Shown here: positions 43,330-54,084 of the stretch, piece after piece
Position numbering within the stretch: the first letter of the stretch is position 1
Layout of the letters: each line of letters begins with the position of its first letter
Assembly (NCBI GenBank): GCA_036571765.1
Contig: BROE01000019.1
Span: 9,754,020 to 9,818,019 of the forward strand
Source: Plecoglossus altivelis
Lineage: Eukaryota; Chordata; Actinopteri; Osmeriformes; Plecoglossidae
Length of the DNA stretch: 64,000 nt
Direction: 5' to 3'
The notes under the pieces: model-generated
What the model saw: the letters and a program-made list of their open reading frames with translations, nothing else
Databases searched by the model: none
What the model was told of the DNA's origin: nothing
Translations under genes and position numbers: made by a program

Positions 43330-44271
43330 ATGGAGAACCAGACGTATAGTGACCATGTTCTACTGTTGGAGGGGTTGTTGGTCACCAACCAGTCCTCCTA
43401 TCCAGCCTTCATCCTCCTCCTTCTCGTCTACACATTCATCATGATGTCCAACATCGGCCTCATGGTGCTAATTTGCACAGAGAGGAGCCTGCACCAGCCC
43501 ATGTACATTCTGTTCTGCAACCTGCCTCTAAATGATGCTCTAGGGGCATCTTCCATTGTGCCTCATTTGCTGAGCGACATTGCTGAAAGAAGTTCAGAGC
43601 GATCTATCAGCTACGTTATGTGTGTTTTTGAAGCATTTTGTGCCCATGTTTATGGCACCACCTCTCACACCATACTGATGATCATGGCCTTTGACAGGTA
43701 TGTGGCCATCTGCAACCCCCTCCGCTACAGCACCATCATGAGCACCAGGATGGTGGTCAAGCTGACTGTGTTTGCCTGGGGGGTAGCCTTCCTCCTGGTG
43801 GGGATTCTCCTAGGGCTTACCATCCGGCTGTCACGATGCAGGAGGATTATCACTAACCCTTACTGTGACAACGCCTCTCTGTTTAAGCTCTCCTGTGAGG
43901 ACGTCTCTATCAACAACATCTACGGCCTCAGTTTCACTGTCTTGCTTCTAGGGTCGTCTATAGGGAGCGTGAGTCTAACCTACCTAAGGATCGCTATGGT
44001 GTGTGTGATGAGCAAGAACAGGGTGATTAACAACCGTGCCCTGCAGACTTGCACCACACACCTAGCGGTGTACGTCATCGTAATAGCAAGCGGAGTCACT
44101 GCCATCTTCCTGCATCGCTTTCCTCAGTGGTCCGATCACAGGAAGTTGTCGGCCATAATGTTCCACTTAGTTCCGCCTGGACTCAACCCTATCATCTACG
44201 GACTGCAGACCAAAGAGATCCGGCAGAAGCTCTACAGCTTAATCCACAAAAATAAAGTGTCACTGGGATGA
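43330..44271 (+). CDS. Odorant receptor, MENQTYSD type, right arm
   Basis: A 313-residue intact OR and the mirror partner of the gene at 41047-41988. It has the same glycosylated start, PMYILFCNLPLNDA, AFDRYVAICNPLRYSTI, TCTTHLAVYVIVIASG and LNPIIYGLQTKEIRQKL. Upstream, on its own strand, the acceptor CCAACTAG|GTAGCG precedes the ATG by 15 bp, and a TATA-like AATAAAAG lies at about 43085-43092. Its 3' half, from codon 134 (Ser of RYSTIM) onward, is the source of the 819-bp duplicate that follows directly. Confidence 0.95.
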   Translation: MENQTYSDHVLLLEGLLVTNQSSYPAFILLLLVYTFIMMSNIGLMVLICTERSLHQPMYILFCNLPLNDALGASSIVPHLLSDIAERSSERSISYVMCVFEAFCAHVYGTTSHTILMIMAFDRYVAICNPLRYSTIMSTRMVVKLTVFAWGVAFLLVGILLGLTIRLSRCRRIITNPYCDNASLFKLSCEDVSINNIYGLSFTVLLLGSSIGSVSLTYLRIAMVCVMSKNRVINNRALQTCTTHLAVYVIVIASGVTAIFLHRFPQWSDHRKLSAIMFHLVPPGLNPIIYGLQTKEIRQKLYSLIHKNKVSLG

Positions 44272-45366
44272 ATAGAATGTTTTGTTTTTTTAGAGAAATT
44301 GAAGGTACATGATGCATGTAATGTGTTGAGTCTTGTGTTGAGCAAAGGGAGACAGGGATGGAATGGAAATGCAAAACACTTAAAGTGTGGTGATGGGCAC
44401 TCCCAGGAAGTTCCTTTATAAAACTGAATGAAATTCATAATACTCAAAGTACTCGTAGAAAAGTTAAATATTCAGATTATGTCCTTTAACTATGCACGAT
44501 CAGATGTATTTATGCATGTGTTTTACACTGTAAATGTAATACAATATAGCACCATCATGAGCACCAGGATGGTGGTCAAGCTGACTGTGTTTGCCTGGGG
44601 GGTAGCCTTCCTCCTGGTGGGGATTCTCCTAGGGCTTACCATCCGCCTGTCACGATGCAGGAGGATTATCACTAACCCTTACTGTGACAACGCCTCTCTG
44701 TTTAAGCTCTCCTGTGAGGACGTCTCTATCAACAACATCTACGGCCTCAGTTTCACTGTCTTGCTTCTAGGGTCGTCTATAGGGAGCGTGAGTCTAACCT
44801 ACCTAAGGATCGCTATGGTGTGTGTGATGAGCAAGAACAGGGTGATTAACAACCGTGCCCTGCAGACTTGCACCACACACCTAGCGGTGTACGTCATCGT
44901 AATAGCAAGCGGAGTCACTGCCATCTTCCTGCATCGCTTTCCTCAGTGGTCCGATCACAGGAAGTTGTCGGCCATAATGTTCCACTTAGTTCCGCCTGGA
45001 CTCAACCCTATCATCTACGGACTGCAGACCAAAGAGATCCGGCAGAAGCTCTACAGCTTAATCCACAAAAATAAAGTGTCACTGGGATGAATAGAATGTT
45101 TTGTTTTTTTAGAGAAATTGAAGGTACATGATGCATGTAATGTGTTGAGTCTTGTGTTGAGCAAAGGGAGACAGGGATGGAATGGAAATGCAAAACACTT
45201 AAAGTGTGGTGATGGGCACTCCCAGGAAGTTCCTTTATAAAACTGAATGAAATTCATAATACTCAAAGTACTCGTAGAAAAGTTAAATATTCAGATTATG
45301 TCCTTTAACTATGCACGATCAGATGTATTTATGCATGTGTTTTACACTGTAAATGTAATACAATAT
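43729..45366 (+). repeat. 819-bp direct tandem duplication of a receptor 3' half
   Basis: 43729-44547 and 44548-45366 are equal in length and nearly identical (one difference seen: CCGGCTG against CCGCCTG at the start of the IRLSR codons). The duplicated segment runs from the codon after LRY in TM4 to about 275 bp beyond the receptor stop. The junction at 44547/44548 has at most a few bases of shared sequence (AGCA against GGCA), as expected for an end-joining or replication-slippage event and not for recombination between long repeats. Confidence 0.95.
44548..45090 (+). pseudogene. 5'-truncated odorant receptor copy
   Basis: Copy of codons 134-313 of the preceding OR, starting at STIMSTRMVVKL (TM4) and ending at the normal stop after NKVSLG. 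TM1-TM3 and the DRY motif are missing, so it cannot be a working receptor. An in-frame ATG at 44428, inside the 3' flank of the parent gene, opens a 220-codon chimeric frame with 40 unrelated N-terminal residues; this is probably chance. The perfect frame shows how young the copy is. Confidence 0.9.
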
Positions 45367-46584
45367 GGCAATATATTTGCTTGTAATTTTTGTAATACCT
45401 AAATTAAAAACTATTAACTAGGTTTACAGATGTAGATGTTATTGACCAGTTAAAATGTTATTTACACACAAGACAACAAACTATTTCCAGAACAACTGAG
45501 TTTGTTTTGATTAATCTATACAGAGAAACACTCACAGCGTCAAAAGGTTCTATTCCTTAAGCAATGTCACGCGAGAGCGCGTTGTTGAACATCAGCATGA
45601 CTGTGATACGGTCGCAGATACGAGGCTGCAGCTTTAGGCTGTTCAATACAGTATGATGAAATAATTTGACAGATGAAGTACATGTATAATTTATAACTGA
45701 ACATGAGACCATGTATTTTAAAAAACACTGAATGCGTGACCATTGATTATAATGTAATGCTTGTTCAAAACCACTTTTCAGGAGATATGCATGATTGATG
45801 TTTATTTGACGCTTACCATATCCACATTTACTTGTGTTTTTTCAAGTTATAGTCTGTTTTCTCGTCCATACAAGATTACATTGCTCTTTTTAATGCAAGT
45901 ATAAAATATCATTATCTACATAGCCTTATATGTTTTCGAATGGAAAATACCTTTGATAATAAAAACGGCAGGACAAAACCATGGTCGGTTTCTCAGGGCC
46001 TCATATTTTCATACCGTCTCATTTCAAGAGTTCGTGATGGACTGTCTCAGATTAATATGATCAACACAGCCAGCCAAGTAGCCAAATCGGAGAAATTAAA
46101 CCTTATAGATGTACTTGATACCAGCTCTTTGGTGGTAGAGGCAAAGATGCCACATAACACTAAGCAGTTTTTTTGGACAATCGCCCCTAAATGACTCAAA
46201 GGTACTACCTGTATTTCGATGGTGAGACCAGAATGGTTGGCTACAGCCTTGTACCGACACCATGCGCTTGAAAGCGAAGTCGAAATGAAAGATGGACACC
46301 TAAAGTAGCTATAAAATCATGTTAATTTCGTTTAATTATCGATGGTGGAACAGAATTGGTTGAACAGAATGTTGTCAAGGTTTTATCTACTAATCTTCCA
46401 GCGAAGATGTGAAGTTTTGTGGTGACACTTACATTACTTCATCGGAGTAAAAAAACCTTTTATAAGAAGCATCTCGTCTGTATTTCTTGCTATTTGGAGA
46501 CACGTATTGTCAAGTATGTAAACTATATAATTTTCATATCCTTTACCATTTCGTAATTATTTCATAAGAGAACCTTCATAGACA
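45367..46584 (+). other. Spacer between the two minus-type receptor clusters
   Basis: About 1.2 kb, AT-rich. An open frame at 45940-46194 (84 codons) has no recognisable features or codon bias and is not called. No repeat or RNA gene was identified. Confidence 0.5.
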
Positions 46585-47520
46585 TTAAAATAGTGGGGAG
46601 ATTTTTCTGGAGGTGAAAATATATTTGCGAATCTCTTTGCATTGGACGCCATAGATGACTGGATTAAGGCTCCCAGGGATGATATGAAATAGCACAGCAG
46701 CGATCTTCCTGTAGAAAGTGTACTCAGGAAAACGATGCAGTATAATAACGACAAACCCACACCACAGCATGACAAGGTAAATAACCAGATGTGTGCCACA
46801 TGTTGTGAGAGCTTTACTGTTCAGGGACTTGTTCTGACTGATCAGACAGACCGCTGTGATCTTGGTGTAGGTGATCAACACACTGCCTATGGAGGAGCTC
46901 AACAGAACTACAGTGAAACTGAGGCCGTAAATGTTGTTGATAGAGACGTCCTCACAGGAGAGCTTGAACAGAGAGGCATTGTCACAATAAGGGTTCATGA
47001 TCACTCTCCTGCATCGTGACAAGCGGATGGTAAGCCCTAGGAGAATCCCCACCAGGAGGAAGGCTATCCCCCAGGCAAACACAGTCAGCTTGACCACCAT
47101 CCTGGTGCTCATGATGGTGCTGTAGCGGAGGGGGTTGCAGATGGCTACATACCTGTCAAAGGCCATGATCATCAGTATGGTGTGATTTGTGGTGCCAAAA
47201 ATATGTGAGGTGAAGGCCTGGAAAACACACTCGGCATAACTGATGTAGTACACTGATGAAGGTGACATTGAATCAATCAGTATTCGAGGGATTAAGATGG
47301 AGTTTCCGATGATGTCGTTGATTGTCAGGTTACAGAAGAGAAGGTACATGGGTTGGTGCAGAGCTCTCTCTGCGAAGATGAGGACCACAATGCCTATGTT
47401 AGAGACCATGATGAAGATGTAGGAGAAGAGGAAGAAGAGAAACACAGGGTACAGAGACTCCTGGGTGAGCTGTAACCCTTCCAGGAGCAGCATGTTGCTG
47501 TCATAAGTGTAGTTCTCCAT
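46585..47520 (-). CDS. Odorant receptor, MENYTYDS type, copy 1
   Basis: A 311-residue intact OR. Landmarks: glycosylation site NYT at residues 3-5, RALHQPMYLLFCNLTINDI, AFDRYVAICNPLRYSTI, NPYCDN and KLSCED in loop 2, TTCGTHLVIYLVMLWCG (TM6), LNPVIYGVQCKEIRKYI (TM7 and tail). The acceptor CTCCTGTTAG|GGATGACAG sits immediately upstream of the ATG. Further upstream (minus strand), 47966-47926 looks like an internal 5' UTR exon (acceptor TTCTTAACAG, donor ATCAAG|GTAATT), and a first exon ends at about 48091 (CTGTG|GTAGGC). The middle third of the protein is almost identical to the MENQTYSD ORs, while the two ends are not. Confidence 0.95.
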   Translation of the reverse strand: MENYTYDSNMLLLEGLQLTQESLYPVFLFFLFSYIFIMVSNIGIVVLIFAERALHQPMYLLFCNLTINDIIGNSILIPRILIDSMSPSSVYYISYAECVFQAFTSHIFGTTNHTILMIMAFDRYVAICNPLRYSTIMSTRMVVKLTVFAWGIAFLLVGILLGLTIRLSRCRRVIMNPYCDNASLFKLSCEDVSINNIYGLSFTVVLLSSSIGSVLITYTKITAVCLISQNKSLNSKALTTCGTHLVIYLVMLWCGFVVIILHRFPEYTFYRKIAAVLFHIIPGSLNPVIYGVQCKEIRKYIFTSRKISPLF

Positions 47521-48039
47521 CTGTCATCCCTAACAGGAGAGAAAAATCAAGAGAAGGTTAAAAAAAAACAACATTAATATTGCAGTGAGCTTGAGAAGTT
47601 TGAATATAACGTGGTCATATCCAAAGTTTTCTTATTAACAACATGGATCTCTCTAACATTTATTGCTGATATTATTCCAATGCTGTAGGTAGCCCAAAAA
47701 TTCAAGACATGATATTTGATGAAAATAAATAATCTGATGTAAAAAGTCAAATAAAATAAAGATAAAAAATTTAAAAATGTCCTTGAACATAGTAGTCTAA
47801 TTGTTGTTCACCTCCAAATAGTATATGTTGTTTACGTAAATAATTTAGGTTATAACAATTATATATGCAGGAACTGAAAACTACTTGTGGCAGTTTAAGG
47901 GCAAAAGCTTTTATGAAATTACCTTGATATGGTATCTTCAGTCTGACCCAATGGCAAGAAAACCTGTTAAGAAAGAATTTACAAGCCTGTGCATGACAGA
48001 ATTAAATTATTAGAAAACATTAAATGAAAGCAACATGAA

Positions 48040-48245
48040 TATCTTTTGATTAGGCTACATTCTATAATCTAATAAATCACAGAGGCCTACCACAGATAAA
48101 CAGTCAGAGAGACAAGTTGTACTGCCTGGCTATGCACGATGCGTCTGATACACATTCTAGAATGTCTGGAACAGAAACACATTTTATCGAGTCGAACGAT
48201 GTCACCTTGGAGACCATGTCAAAGCTCCTTCGTTTATAGCTCTCT
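48040..48245 (-). promoter_or_regulatory. Putative promoter and first exon of receptor copy 1
   Basis: On the minus strand a TATA-like CTATAAACG near 48240-48232 is followed by about 140 bp ending in CTGTG|GTAGGC. The same layout recurs 3750 bp to the right (near 51985 and 51842). Conservation between the two units is expected from duplication alone, so the evidence is the order of promoter-like box, donor, acceptor and ATG. Confidence 0.4.
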
Positions 48246-48819
48246 TAGGTACCAACGATCACCAACGATGTAATAACACACTAACCAGATAGGAAGCATT
48301 ACATTTTTTACATGGGATATTTTTGTTTCGTCAGTTCGTCAGTTCCGTCAGCTACAACAGTTAGTTCCCAACAGGTCCTTTCATTTGATGATAGGTGTTG
48401 TGTGCTAATATTTTACGATAGAGTAACTAGGATCTTGGACCATATTAAGGCTATGTCACTCTGCTTAAGTGCAAGAAAATTTTGTATTGCTTTGCAACAG
48501 TTTAGCAAAGTAACTGAACTATTTTGAGTGGTCAGAGACACATTCATGATTAAATGGTAAAAAAAAAAATTTTTTTTAATCCAACTCCGTTGTCGCTCTG
48601 ATGCGGAAAATGTAAAAAGCAGTATCGCGCTCAAGTTTGTACGTTTTTGTTGAATATCAGGACGACGATGATTAAGCCATAGCTTGGCGGCTGGATGATG
48701 CTAAAGATAATCACATAAATATTTTACATAGTTGTGTTCTTGCTAACAGCTAGGTATGACTAAGTTGACAAACTGACTGTTAATTATTCCACGATTTTTC
48801 CGTTCTTGGGCTCTGGAAC

Positions 48820-49020
48820 TCGTTTGACGTCATTTTTCATTGGTCAAGCACGTTCCAATCCAAAAACCGCCAATCACGAAGAAAGCCCAAAATACCCGGA
48901 AGTGATATTGACCCGCCCCTTTTATCGCCGATGCATCGATTAGCAACTTGTCCTGCGAGAACGGATCTGATATCCCACAAGTCATAGCGATGTGCGCCGA
49001 GATCTGTAGCACCGCACAAC
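48820..49020. promoter_or_regulatory. Housekeeping-type promoter block, copy 1 (no gene attached)
   Basis: Within 100 bp: TGACGTCA (48825-48832, full CRE), ATTGG (48839-48843, inverted CCAAT), CCAAT (48855-48859), CCAAT (48870-48874), CCGGAAGTG (48896-48904, ETS-type), CCCGCCCC (48912-48919, GC box), then a CpG-richer 100 bp. This is the textbook make-up of a TATA-less, often bidirectional promoter, yet no conserved coding sequence was found on either side. Confidence 0.6.
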
Positions 49021-50334
49021 TGTGTTGTTACTTTTTTATTTTAGGGACCAAACGGGACCTGTAAATCTACACCTGCATAAAAATGTGACGATAAACGGGC
49101 AATGTAGTCTCTGAATATGTGTCTGTGTCATTCAAGAAACTGCAAATGTGTAAATTTTCTTAAACTTCTCGTTTAACTAGATAGTGTTATTTAGGTCAAT
49201 GCCGTGGATACGGAGATTCCTGTTAGCCATCTAAGTTAGAGGCTAGCATGAGCTACAGATAACGTAATTACCGTTAGCGGGCCAGTTCATTAGTTGATTT
49301 TCAGTTTTCAAATGTCATATCAAGCATGTCAAAGCGGCTAGTCTCCATGTGTGAACGTCCACACAAGTCCTGGTTTGGAAAGTAACTCATTAAATGTTTA
49401 TTGTTTTCATATTGTTCTAACCTCAACACCACTACCTGATCTTGGTCAGTGTGTGTTCACGAAAGCCGTCTACACGACTGTGAAGACGGCTAATATTTCC
49501 TATAGGAAATGAGATATTAAATATAGTTTTATTCTACAAAGAACGTGAATTGACAGCATTGAATTAGCTGTATTAATTATATTCTAGCTAGATAGCCTGG
49601 CCAGAGGAAACCGCAAATATCTTTCTGCAGAACTAACTGTATGGATCAGAGGGATAATTTTTCGTGTATTGTTAGCAATGTTTACTGCAAACAACCTCTA
49701 TTTTTCCGGTTTAACCTGATACAGTATGTAGGTAACACAATGACCTTTATTTTATGTTTAAATAAGAAGCCATAAATGTATCATCTGCTTTTTAATACAT
49801 GTATTCTTTATCAATAATAAAAGATTTTTTAAGATACAGGAATGTCAATTGTGTGTTTGTCCTTCAAAAAAGGGAATATAAGCACTTTACAAACCGTGAC
49901 AATTCTTGTCTTTGCTCAAGTAATTTTGCTTTATGGACATTTGATGTGAAGTCATAGGTTTGTGATATAGTTAAATAAACTACCTTAGTTCAAGTTGAAG
50001 TCTTTCATTGTCAGATGCACAGAACAACACAAAGTCAGACAAGACACTGAAATTCTTTGGATAATGCAAAGTATAACTTAACATTTCAGTAATCTGAACA
50101 TAGATTACACCTTTGATAAGCAAAATATAGTAAACTTCTTAAATGTACAAAATAATATACAATACAGTATACTAAATCTTTACACACAAAGTAACCTGAT
50201 ATTAGTATTTATTGCTAAATTAATACACTAACTGTAAAACATAATCGCTTAGCATTTTTTCTATCCTTGCCTTTCTAATGATTTCCACACAGAGCAAATT
50301 AGAAACGATTAAATTATTACATCATCAGACCAAA

Positions 50335-51270
50335 TCAAAATACTGGGGAGATTTTTCTGGAGGTGAAAATATATTTGCGAATCTCTTTGCATTGGACCCC
50401 ATAGATGACTGGATTAAGACTGCCAGGGATGATATGAAATAACAGAGCAGCAATTTTCCTGTAGAAAGAGTACTCAGGAAAACGATGCAGTATAATAACG
50501 GCAAACCCACACCACAGCATGACAAGGTAAATAACCAGATGTGTGCCACATGTTGTGAGAGCTTTACTGTTCAGGGACTTGTTCTGACTGATCAGACAGA
50601 CCGCTGTGATCTTGGTGTAGGTGATCAACACACTGCCTATGGAGGAGCTCAACAGAACTACAGTGAAACTGAGGCCGTAAATGTTGTTGATAGAGACGTC
50701 CTCACAGGAGAGCTTGAACAGAGAGGCGTTGTCACAGTAAGGGTTCATGATCACTCTCCTGCATCGTGACAAGCGGATGGTAAGCCCTAGGAGAATCCCC
50801 ACCAGGAGGAAGGCTACCCCCCAGGCAAACACAGTCAGCTTGATCACCATCCTGGTGCTCATGATGGTGCTGTAGCGGAGGGGGTTGCAGATGGCCACAT
50901 ACCTGTCAAAGGCCATGATCATCAGTATGGTGTGATTTGTGGTGCCAAAAATATGTGTGGTAAAGGCCTGGACCACACACTCGGCATAACTGATGTAGTA
51001 CACTGATGAAGGTGCCATTAAGTCAATCAGTAACCGAGGGATTAAGATGGAGTTTCCGATGATGTCGTTGATTGACAGGTTACAGAAGAGAAGGTACATG
51101 GGTTGGTGCAGAGCTCTCTCTGCGAAGATGAGGACCACAATGCCTATGTTAGAGACCATGATGAAGATGTAGGAGAAGAGGAAGAAGAGAAACACAGGGT
51201 ACAGAGACTCCTGGGTGAGCTGTAACCCTTCCAGGAGCAGCATGTTGCTGTCATAAGTGTAGTTCTCCAT
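50335..51270 (-). CDS. Odorant receptor, MENYTYDS type, copy 2
   Basis: A 311-residue intact OR, very close to copy 1. Scattered replacements include LSINDI for LTINDI, LLIDLMAPSS for ILIDSMSPSS, CVVQAFTTH for CVFQAFTSH and a C terminus of KISPVF instead of KISPLF. All OR motifs (PMYLLFCNL, AFDRYVAICNPLRYSTI, TCGTHLVIYL, LNPVIYGVQ) are present. The same 5' acceptor and upstream exon candidates as copy 1 are found 3750 bp further right. Confidence 0.95.
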   Translation of the reverse strand: MENYTYDSNMLLLEGLQLTQESLYPVFLFFLFSYIFIMVSNIGIVVLIFAERALHQPMYLLFCNLSINDIIGNSILIPRLLIDLMAPSSVYYISYAECVVQAFTTHIFGTTNHTILMIMAFDRYVAICNPLRYSTIMSTRMVIKLTVFAWGVAFLLVGILLGLTIRLSRCRRVIMNPYCDNASLFKLSCEDVSINNIYGLSFTVVLLSSSIGSVLITYTKITAVCLISQNKSLNSKALTTCGTHLVIYLVMLWCGFAVIILHRFPEYSFYRKIAALLFHIIPGSLNPVIYGVQCKEIRKYIFTSRKISPVF

Positions 51271-52571
51271 CTGTCATCCCTTACAGGAGAGAAAAATCAA
51301 GAGAAGGTTAAAAAAAAAAAACATTAATATTGCAGTGAGCTTGAGAAGTTTGAATATAACGTGGTCATATTCAAAGTTTTCTTATTAACAACATGGATCT
51401 CTCTAACATTTATTGCTGATATTATTCCAATGCTGTAGGTAGCCCAAAAATTCAAGAAATGATATTTGATGAAAATAAATAATCTGATGTAAAAAGTAAA
51501 AAAAAAATAAAGATAAAAAATTAAAAAATGTCCTTGAACATAGTAGCCTAATTGTTGTTCACCTCCAAATAGTATATGTTGTTTACGTAAATAATTTAGG
51601 TTATAACAATTATATATGCAGGAACTGAAAACTACTTGTGGCAGTTTAAGGGCAAAAGCTTTTATGAAATTACCTTGATATGGTAGCTTCAGTCTGACCC
51701 AATGGCAAGAAAACCTGTTAAGAAAGAATTTACAAGCCTGTGCATGACAGATTTAAATTATTAGAAAACATTAAATGAAAGCAATACGAATATCTTTTGA
51801 TTAGGCTACATTCTATAATCTAATAAATCACAGAGGCCTACCACAGATAAACAGTCAGAGAGACAAGATGGACTGCCTGGCTGTGCACGATGCGTCTGAT
51901 ACACATTCTAGAATGTCTGGAACAGAAACACATTTTATCGAGTCGAACGATGTCACCTTGGAGACCATGTCAAAGCTCCTTCGTTCATAGCTCTCTTAGG
52001 TACCAACGATCACCAACGATGTAATAACACACTAACCAGATAGGAAGCATTACATTTTTCCACATGGGATATTTTTGTTTCGTCAGTTCGTCAGTTTCGT
52101 CAGCTACAACATTTGGTTCCCAACAGGTCCTTTCATTTGATGATAGGTGTTGTGTGCTAATATTTTACGATAGAGTAACTAGGATCTTGGACCATATTAA
52201 GGCTATGTCACTCTGCTTAAGTGCAAGAAAATTTTGTATTGCTTTGCAACAGTTTAGCAAAGTAACTGAACTATTTTTAGTGGTCAGAGACACATTCATG
52301 ATTAAATGGTAAAAAAAATTTTTTTAAAAAATCCAACTCCGTTGTCGCTCTGATGCGGAAAATGTAAAAAGCAGTATCGCGCTCAAGTTTGTACGTTTTT
52401 GTTGAATATCAGGACGACGATGATTAAGCCATAGCTTGGCGGCTGGATGATGCTAAAGATAATCACAGAAATATTTTACATAGTTGTGTTCTTGCTAACA
52501 GCTAGGTATGACTGAGTTGACAAACTGACTGTTAATTATTCCACGATTTTTCCGTTCTTGGGCTCTGGAAC

Positions 52572-52772
52572 TCGTTTGACGTCATTTTTCATTGGTCAAG
52601 CACATTCCAATCCAAAAACCGCCAATCACGAAGAAAGCCCAAAATACCCGGAAGTGATATTGACCCGCCCCTTTTATCGCCGATGCATCGATTAGCAACT
52701 TGTCCTGCGAGAACGGATCTGATATCCCACAAGTCATAGCGAGGTGCGCCGAGATCTGTAGCACCGCACAAC
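52572..52772. promoter_or_regulatory. Housekeeping-type promoter block, copy 2 (no gene attached)
   Basis: Same order of elements as at 48820: TGACGTCA at 52577-52584, three CCAAT-type words, CCGGAAGTG at 52648-52656 and CCCGCCCC. The boxes are unchanged between the copies even where neighbouring bases differ (for example AAGCACGTTCC against AAGCACATTCC). The short ATG-led frame seen after copy 1 (ATGTGCGCC) is lost here (AGGTGCGCC), so it is not a conserved coding start. Confidence 0.6.
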
Positions 52773-54084
52773 TGTGTTGTTACTTTTTATTTTAGGGACC
52801 TAACGGGACCTGTAAATCTACACCTGCATAAAAATGTGACGATAAATGGGCAATGTAGTCTCTGAATATGTGTCTGTGTCATTCAAGAAACTGCAAATGT
52901 GTAAATTTTCTTAAACTTTTCGTTTAACTAGATAGTGTTATTTAGATCAATGCCGTGGATACGGAAATTCCTGTTAGCCAGCTAAGTTAGAGGCTAGCAT
53001 GAGCTACAGATAACGTAATTACCGTTAGCGGGCCAGTTCATTAGTTGATTTTCAGTTTTCAAATGTCATATCAAGCATGTCAATGCGGCTAGTCTCCATG
53101 TGTGAACGTCCACACAAGTCCTGGTTTGGAAAGTAACTCATTAAATGTTTATTGTTTTCATATTGTTATAACCTCAACACCACTACCTGATCTTGGTCAG
53201 TGTGTGTTCACGAAAGCCGTCTACACGATTGTGAAGACGGCTAATATTTCCTATAGGAAATGAGATATTAAATATAGTTTTATTCTACAAAGAACGTGAA
53301 TTGACAGCATTGAATTGGCTGTATTAATTATATTCTAGCTAGATAGCCTGGCCAGAGGAAACCGCAAATATCTTTCTGCAGAACTAACTGTATGGATCAG
53401 AGGGATCATTTTGCGTGCATTGTTAGCAATGTTTACGGTAAACAACCTCTATTTTGTCCGGTTTAACCTGATTCAGTATGTAGGTCACACAATGACTTTT
53501 GTTGTATGTTTAAATAAGAAGCCTTACATGTATTTTCTGCTTTTTAATCCATGTATTCTTTATCAATAATAAAACGTTTTTTTAAGATACAGGAATGTCA
53601 ATTGTGTGTTTGTCCTTCAAAAAAGGGAATATAAGCACTTTACAAACCGTGACAATTCTTGTCTTTGCCTAAGTAATTTTGCTTTATGGACATTTGATGT
53701 GAAGTCATAGGTTTGTGATATATTTAAATAAACTGCCTTAATTCAAGATGAAGTCTTTCATTGTCATATGCACAGAACAACACAAAGTCAGACAAGACAC
53801 TGAAATTCTTTGGATATTGCAAAGTATAACTTAACATTTCAGTAATCTGAACATAGATTACACCTTTGATAAGCAAAATATAAACTTCCTAAATGTACAA
53901 AGTTATATACAATACAGTATAATAAATCTTTACACACAAAGTAACCTGATATTAGTATTTATTGCTAAATTAATACACTAACTGTAAAACATAATTGCTT
54001 TGCATTTTTTCTATGCTTGCCTTTCTAATGATTTCCACACAGAGCAAATTAGAAATGATTAAATTATTACATCATCAGACCAAA

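Larger units (their letters stand above)
40891..44429. repeat. Inverted repeat with two head-to-head receptor genes
   Basis: Left arm 40891-42343 and right arm 42978-44429 are reverse complements over about 1.45 kb, separated by a 634-bp spacer. Each arm holds one OR with its upstream region, so the two genes point away from each other. The arms extend from a block containing TTCCTTTATAAAACTGAA (outer ends) to one containing TTGTTTGTGAAACCACAGCA (inner ends). Differences are scattered single bases and short indels, consistent with a recent inverted duplication. Confidence 0.92.

Noticed and set aside
45940..46194. 84-codon open frame between receptor clusters
   Set aside because: No recognisable motif, no splice context and no counterpart in neighbouring repeats.
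48837..49019. Pair of 60-codon minus-strand frames repeated at 52589-52771
   Set aside because: They overlap the promoter-like block and are shared only because the unit is duplicated; neither shows protein features.
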